Shown here piece by piece: positions 57,041-64,000 of a DNA stretch of 64,000 nucleotides (the stretch's first letter is position 1; each line of letters begins with the position of its first letter). Below the pieces are notes generated by a model, which saw nothing but the letters and a program-made list of their open reading frames with translations, searched no databases and was not told where the DNA came from. This stretch comes from Welwitschia mirabilis (Eukaryota; Gnetophyta; Gnetopsida; Welwitschiales), in the NCBI GenBank assembly GCA_051453625.1, contig JBOZIK010000001.1, positions 127,304,693-127,368,692 of the forward strand. The letters run 5' to 3'. The translations under genes were made by a program, and so were the position numbers.

Positions 57041-58500
57041 CAAACTAAGATCATCCATTGTCATCCAAGTATAGGATTTTATGATGGTTGCTTAAGGAAA
57101 TATCACCCTATCATATATCATAGGTATGAAAAGTTCCCTTAAAAAGCTAGTTTTACATGAAAGTTTAGTAATACATCATAAGAAAAGAATAAATAAAAAG
57201 AATACCTTATATGACAACAACATCTATACATATTAACCATGTAGGAAGATATAGTTGTAATCACATTAATCATAATTAAAGTGAGGTTCTTTGATAGCAA
57301 CTACCTAATAAAAGTAATAAAGTTTATACTTATAATTATATGAGATTTTACAAATTTATTTTAAATTAATATTATAAATATGGCATGAGATGTAACCAAT
57401 AATCTTATAAAGGTTTATCACTTATGTTATACATACTTAATGTAGTGATATTTTAGCTACTTGTTAATTGGGTGAATAATATAGAATTAAAATAAGAGAT
57501 TGCCACATTACTATAATGACATTTTCATGTATCCCATGCTTATAAGTTATTCTTTATTTTAATATTATGCATAAGAACACATTTATGTTATTTTAACTAC
57601 TTGAAATGACTTTTCAGATCATACATCCTTTAGATAATGTGTATGTCATGTATCTCTCTATTAATTATTTCACATGAAATTAATCATTATATAATAATGT
57701 TTATTAAATGTATCTACTAACATTCATTTTTTATTCTAAATGTGATTTAATGTAGTTATGTTATGCATATTTTAATTATATAATGATGCACACATTTCTC
57801 AATGATTATGGTTACTTTTAGTGTGCTTTAATGCATTTGAGGTATGTCTCCTTAAATATGTTTTCCTACATGTTCATGCATATGAATTAAATGTCTTAAG
57901 TAGGTATTTGTTATTTTGTGCATAAAATGATATAATGTTAGTAAATTTTCTATGATGCTCAATGAAATAGTTAAGCATTTAATTAGCCTTCTTTATCCTT
58001 TAACTTCTATTTTGCTAAGTCTTGTTGAGACTAGTAATTAATTAGTAGCATTATGTCTATTTCCTTTTAGCATTTTATATTGTTATATACTACTATATTT
58101 ATTATGTTATGCTATAAAAGAAGTAGCTATGAAGTACCCTACTAAAATGGAATCTGTATGTATGTGTATGCTTGTTAACTACATTTTTGAATGAGTTTAC
58201 TATAATGTTTATTCTATTATAATATTTCCCTCCTGTTGACTCTTACCAAGAAACTGGAAAGATATGAGAGGTCAGTTATTCTCGGTGATGAAGTTACTAA
58301 TAGATAATTATGACCAAGTGAAACTAGAAAATCGATATTAATTTATATTAATATATATGTATTTTTATCAATCATGCATTAGAATACCTAATTAGGAATT
58401 GATAATATGACCTTGAGAGTTCTTGATTAACTAGCACCTATATTTTTACATCTAGCTATTATATGTACAAATATTGTAATACATTTAGTGTTATTTCATT
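57041..58500. other. AT-rich sequence, no gene seen
   Basis: Short frames only. No LTR ends, RT motif or tandem array recognised. Confidence 0.55.
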
Positions 58501-58509
58501 TGAGTTTGA

Positions 58510-59040
58510 TACCATACTCTTCTTTTAATTAAGTTGAATATTGAATTCTTACATTAGTTCTTGTAGTATTTCATGCATGTGATTACCCATATGCCCATTG
58601 ATATAGACTATCTTAATCTATCATATGTTCATGCATTGGTGGAGATGAGAAAAAGGTCCCGAAGAGGAAGTATGTGTGATTTGAGCTCTTCTAAATAAGG
58701 ATACCTACGCATGATTGCTTAGCTATTGATGCAACCAACCATTTAATCACAACTTTACATCTTTATTGTGTATTCCAAATTAAAATCTTTAAAATTAAAT
58801 TTAAGTAAAGTATATCATCTGATTATTTAATAATCTTAAGATAACATGTGGTGTTGGTTAGGTGAGATATCATCATATGATTCTCCCATGGTGTATCCTA
58901 GGAATAATTGAAAGGTAACTCTCCTAGTCACAACCTAATTAATCTACTAAAATAACTAATCATGTAATGTAATTGAATTAATTAAATTAAACAAAAAATT
59001 TGTGCTTTTTAAGTCTAACCCAAGGTAAATTTGTAATAAT
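58510..59040 (+). repeat. Direct repeat left of RNase H fragment
   Basis: Aligned by eye with 59510-60040. Shared blocks include ATATGCCCATTRATATRGA, GGATACMTASKMATGATTGCTTAG, YTTCACATCTTTATT-like and GTGGTGKTGGTTAGGTGAG. Confidence 0.8.
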
Positions 59041-59059
59041 AAATCATACTAAGTAGAAG

Positions 59060-59300
59060 TAATTAACCTATGAAAAGAGGTTGTATGCTATTTTACAAGC
59101 CTTAATGAGGTGGAGACATTACTTATGCTATAAGGAATTCATTTGATATATACGTCATAAGGCATTACAATATATTAAAAGTGAAGATAATCCAAGTAAA
59201 AAGAAATTAAAGTAAATAAAAAGTTATAGGACTTGAGCTTTACAATCAAATACAAAATTGGAAAGATGAATAGAGTGACTGCCATGTCCAGATTTTTTGA
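59060..59300 (+). pseudogene. Gypsy (chromovirus-like) RNase H fragment
   Basis: LTYEKRLYAILQALMRWRHY then LCYKEFI*YIRHKALQYIKS matches the family pattern TYEKELYAVV.AL..W.HYL and F.LYTDH.ALKYI. A final IKYKIGKMNRV block follows after a frameshift. The catalytic Asp of TDH has become Arg. No RT before it and no integrase after it. Confidence 0.85.
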
Positions 59301-59404
59301 GTTTAAAAGATTTATTCCAAATAGTTAAATGAAAACTAAATAAAAATAATTTTTATCTAGTAGGATGTACTAGGTTGATATAATTACTATATTCTTCATT
59401 TATT

Positions 59405-59504
59405 NNNNNNNNNNNNNNNNNNNNNNNNNNNNNNNNNNNNNNNNNNNNNNNNNNNNNNNNNNNNNNNNNNNNNNNNNNNNNNNNNNNNNNNNNNNNNNNN
59501 NNNN
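59405..59504. other. Assembly gap (100 N)
   Basis: Exactly 100 N, followed by a short CA repeat and then the right copy of the ~530-bp direct repeat. Confidence 0.99.
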
Positions 59505-59509
59505 CCCTG

Positions 59510-60040
59510 CACACACACACACCTCATATTCTTCTTCTGATTGAGTTTACTATTGAGTTCTTCTATTATTTCTTGCACTATTTCATGAACATGATTATCC
59601 ATATGCCCATTAATATGGATCACCTTAATCTATCTTACAATCATGTGTATTAGTAGGGATGGGAAAGAAGCCAAATATAAAACTACATGTGGTTTAAACT
59701 CCTTTGGATTAGGATACATAGTATGATTGCTTAGTTATTAGTGTAATCAACCACTCAACCCTAACTTCACATCTTTATTATTTTTTCCTAATTTAGATGT
59801 TAGGAATTAGATTTAAGTAAATTTTATTATGTTATTATTTAATAATCATAAAATGAAATGTGGTGGTGGTTAGGTGAGCTATTATTATAGAGTTCTCTTC
59901 AGATGTAGCTCAGAGATAGTTAAGAGATAATTCTTTGAGTTCTAACCTAATTTATCCACTATGATAATTAATCATGTAACTTAACTAATTAAAAAAATTC
60001 TTTTTAAGGATAACCAAAGGTTAAGATGTAATAATAATGT
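59510..60040 (+). repeat. Direct repeat right of RNase H fragment
   Basis: Second copy of 58510-59040, diverged. With the RNase H fragment between them the pair could be LTRs of a deleted gypsy element, but no LTR termini were identified. Confidence 0.75.
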
Positions 60041-63000
60041 CTTGGTTACTACTATATCTTATGTTAAAATTATCTTAGCATGTCCTTTTTATCACTAGTA
60101 TGTAAATATTTATTCTTATAACATATGTTTCCTACTACTATTATGAAATAAATTTGGATATATATTTTAGCATCACTTGATGTCTTGCAATAGATCTAAG
60201 GCATAAAAATAATTAAATATATTTTCACATCTTATTGTTGAGTGATAGGACTACTATTTAAAAAAATTTTTTATTAGGTTTTCAAAATAAAAACCTAAAA
60301 ATATTTCTTAAAGAAACTTGGTCTTATAAAATTTCCCCTTTTTTAATAAAATTTCATTATATTATTTTAATTTTACTCAAGATTAGGATCAAATATGTTA
60401 TAAAATGGTAATTTTAAATAGCTATTAAGATTATAGAGTGTGGTATTAATTCTAGTTAATTTACATATTAAAAAAACGTAGACTCTTCATAACTAAATAT
60501 ATCTCCTCATCAAAAACATTATTTTCATATAAGATTGTATTAACATTTTGGTAAGCCTATTATTAATTACATCTGCCTTCATTTAATCAAAAAAAATAGA
60601 TCTAACAAAATTACCATCATCTACTTAAATACTAATTTAATATAGCTACTTTGGGATTATTTTAAATCCACCCATTATTTTAGTTAATATATTGAGTACA
60701 TTTATGTGTCTTATGATTTAGGTTAAACATTTTTTCTACTAAGATCCATCATTCATTCTTGATCTATTTTGTTTTATTATATATTTTTATGATTACCATT
60801 TATTAGAACCATAATATTATCATCTTATTTTTGTTTTATTCCTTGTATTATTTTATCTTATTATTTTTTAGATACATCTCACATAGAGTTAATATGATTT
60901 GATGAAGAATTCTTACATTTAGTTAGCACATATGATGCAGGGTTTTATTATCTTGGTCTAGATGAAATAGATGCATTTGTAGCATATACTATTTAGTAAA
61001 CCTATAAAACAAATAGTATGTTGACAGAAACATATATAATTTTATTTATATTCATATTTTCATCCTAACACAAGGTTGTTAATTATAGAAAGAGAGATAG
61101 ACCACTAAGATATTTTCTTTTGAAAAAGAAGACATATAACTCTAACATTTTATTCTTTCATTCATAATTTTCTTACTTATATAATATTCCAAGTTATATA
61201 TTATGTATACTAGCTATTTAACAATCATATGCTTAAAGCAAGGATTTATTATTAGTAGTCTATGTTTGGAGTATAATTGAATGATGAGTAATTAATTTAA
61301 TTATTCATACTTTGTATATGTATTTCACTAATTTGTATTCAGTCATTACTTTAGTTAATAGATTTTATTTAATGACAACGTTGTCTTATGTTTTTTTCTA
61401 CATTGCTTATATTATTTTTGTGATTTTTTATATGGTTAGTTACATGTACATATAAGTTACCTATGGAATCCTTCTATAATTAATTTTGACTTTCTATTAT
61501 ATTTGAGATCTTTAAACAAAGGGATTAGATTACTAATTAATGGAATTCAATCATGATTTTTATAAGATATGTTCATATTAATTCTAAGATTTAGTATTAT
61601 TAGAATTTACTACTTAAATCTGTCCACATTTTTGTTATGTCCTAATCACATCTTCTACTTTTATAAAATTAATTATAGTTTTCTACATTAGTAAATTTTA
61701 ATTTTCAAAAAATTTATAATTATCATTATTTTTATTTTTCATCATATCATTAACGTTATAATTATGTCATGCTTTGGAACTATCCCAAGTTATAAGAATC
61801 AAACATTAGAAGAATGTCCTTGTCAAAAATTACTAATTAGTTGGAAAAATTTCTCTCTGTTTTATTATGAAAATGATTTTATTACCATTATATCTTATAA
61901 CAAACAATGCTATAATGCTATCTTATAGATAGAATATCATTATAACCTTATTAATAACTATTAATAAATTATTTTAATGTTAAAAATGTTTAAAGGATAG
62001 TTTTTATTAGATTGAAAAAGCCAATTATTTCTTATTTGTATTCTTCTTAATCTCTATTAGTTATTATATATACAATTTGAAATTGCATTTTTGTTGAATT
62101 CATAGGTGTTTCTTAAATTAACATAATGTGTCTCTTATTTAACTTATTATTATCATTAAATTATCAAGAATAAATATGTAGAAAAAATATATTCATGTGA
62201 TGCAAGTTCTAATAATAAATAATTGAAAAGAATTAAAATAGAAGCCTTCATATGAATTTGAAGTTTTTAAGATCAAACTTTATTTACTAGATAAACTAAA
62301 TAAATATTACTTAATATACATATGTATTATCAACATTAGATCAATAACTTCATGAATTAGGACTAGTAGAACTCCTAAATGTTAATCTAAAAAGTTTCCT
62401 TATTAAAGAGCTAATTAGATTATATGAAATGATTAAATATAATCTTGCAATATAAATGATGTTTCTATTCCTTAAAATGAAGTAATTTTTGTAGTGTTTA
62501 TTACTATAATAGTAGTCATGTTTTATATTCATATGATTGAGATATCTAAATGTAAACAGTTTCTTCTTTATCTTATAATGGAAAGTCATACATAATCTTG
62601 AAATTATTACATGCATTTATTTTATTTTATTAAATTTATTCTTACATTAATAAAATTATTGAATGACAATGATGATTAAATTGTTACATGCTATCCTTAA
62701 TACCAAAATCATTAATTTAAATATTTCCCCAATGTTTCTTCACAAATGTGAAATCTAGTTTTAAAAAAAAGCTACATTCATGTGCATAATACCTTACATA
62801 TTATACTTTTAAAAGTTGTATTAAAAGCCACACATGTAATCTTGAGCTAGGAATAATAATAGTAAAAAATGTTATGCCATCATAATAAATGCTAATTTTT
62901 TCTAAACATATTTTTAAATAAGTATTTTTAAATGCATTCTAATACATGTCATGACTTAAATACTCTCCTTTTTATTGCTTTTACAAACTTAGGTTGAGAA

Positions 63001-64000
63001 AACTTAGATTCCCTATTTAATGTATCATCTTCTCTCCATATTAAGTATTTGTTTCCACTAAAATAAATATTTTGTATTATATTTCTTTCTTTGGTATTTA
63101 GAAATTGTATATCTTCAAGCTTAATTATATTTTTAATTTTATATTTTTTTTAAATTCACACTTGATTGATTTTTTAGGTTTTTTACCTTTATTATTTTAT
63201 GTAATGAAATTCAACAATTATCTTCTAGTTGAAATTCTTACTAGAAATTTTAAGAATTAATTTTTAAAAGACCACAAACTATTGATATAATTATATCAAA
63301 TCTCAACATATTATCTTCTATGAAAAACATAGATGATTTAATATGCTATTTGTATTTATCTTTTAACTTATGAATTCAATATTATTTTTCTAAGAAATAT
63401 AGACATGCAACTATAACATATTTAAGTGGCTTATACTTGTTAAATTAACATAAAAAAACTAAAAAGAAGAACAATTTTTTTTAATATATCTAGTTTTGCA
63501 TCCTTTTGAGCTTCTTTATAGTTTATACTATGATCAACATAGAATTCTTATGTATAAAATCCATTATTTCAATGCAATATTATTAAGAACATTATTATTA
63601 TTCAATAATTACTTAAATTGTTGTAAGAAATTAGTAGGAATTACTATTTAACTTTATCCTATTTAAATAGTAATACCACTTATAAACATTTTCATGCTAT
63701 TGATTTTGGTTTAACTTTGATACATAATTAAGATTTATAGGTTAATTGACATTTATAACTTCATATTCTTATTGCAATTGTAAACCAAAGCATAGAAGAT
63801 CTTTCATGATTACGATGTAAGATTTTTTTAATATTTTTCCACCTAATGAAAACATCTTGACTTTAAATTATAAGAATTATTAAAAGACCTTTCCAAAAGA
63901 CATAGTTAATTCATGTTAGTGATGAACTCTTAAGAAAAATTTCATTCATGTAAGAACTTATATGATAATGTTCATCTAGATGTAGAAAAAAATTTAGAAA
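60041..64000. other. AT-rich sequence, no gene seen
   Basis: About 4 kb with only short A/T-biased frames on both strands. The longest complete one (62350-62616, minus) has no recognisable domain. No tandem repeats or element termini were spotted. Confidence 0.55.

Noticed and set aside
59282-59310. A second LTR start like TGTCATGTCCAGATC (here TGCCATGTCCAGATT)
   Set aside because: In this place the bases are the end of the RNase H fragment (MSRF), and the ~1.2 kb that follow do not match the 19955 LTR; the resemblance is local.

Overview
The window looks like intergenic chromatin from a large, repeat-rich seed-plant nuclear genome. It is strongly AT-rich and poor in CpG, and holds decayed LTR retrotransposons and plant L1-type LINEs. 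One clean, GC-richer, intronless protein gene survives: a small thaumatin-like (PR-5) protein. The very low GC and the many C-to-T and G-to-A lesions in the elements suggest an old, heavily methylated genome that has deaminated. A gymnosperm fits best (a gnetophyte such as Welwitschia is a guess), but nothing here proves the taxon. Eleven N gaps interrupt the sequence.

Layout. Positions 1-165 repeat the 5' flank of the thaumatin-like gene at 12.3-12.6 kb, so a paralogue probably lies just left of the window. At 4.4-4.8 kb there are three copies of a ~131-bp tandem repeat. A second array (~140-bp unit, 5.2-5.45 and 10.88-11.09 kb) is split by a full-length minus-strand LINE (5447-10882) with a 15-bp target-site duplication and a T-run (poly-A tail) at its left end. 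The thaumatin-like gene is on the minus strand at 11490-12134, with a TATA box. A second, more decayed LINE on the plus strand fills 12.86-16.65 kb.

From about 17 to 57 kb the sequence is a multi-level nest. The base is a plus-strand Athila-like Ty3/gypsy element (gag fragment 42.0-43.0, protease 43.5-43.9, RT/RNase H 49.8-51.4, integrase 51.7-52.8 kb). A minus-strand LTR element (17097-41999) is inserted at the left edge of its gag; it has ~1.03-kb LTRs, a TATCA target duplication and a degenerate tRNA-Asp-type primer-binding site. Inside that element sit a 4.9-kb LTR element with TTCCACCAC-rich LTRs (19955 to ~24881) and a Sirevirus-like Ty1/copia element (26515-40061, duplication GAGAA). 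The copia element has three LTRs, two gag copies, no visible pol, and an extra ORF with its own TATA-bearing upstream region. Its middle LTR is broken by a minus-strand gypsy-type LTR element (from 34930). A relative of that last element, in the opposite orientation, separates the Athila protease from the RT (3' LTR 48580 to ~49797).

Beyond the nest, two ~1.33-kb LTR-like units lie head to tail (54372-57040), and a gypsy RNase H fragment is bracketed by ~0.5-kb direct repeats (58.5-60.0 kb). I could identify nothing in 60.0-64.0 kb. Every retroelement ORF is broken, so the only gene likely to be expressed is the thaumatin-like one. The informative content is the nesting history, the extra ORF of the copia element and the unusual repeat motifs in the LTRs.
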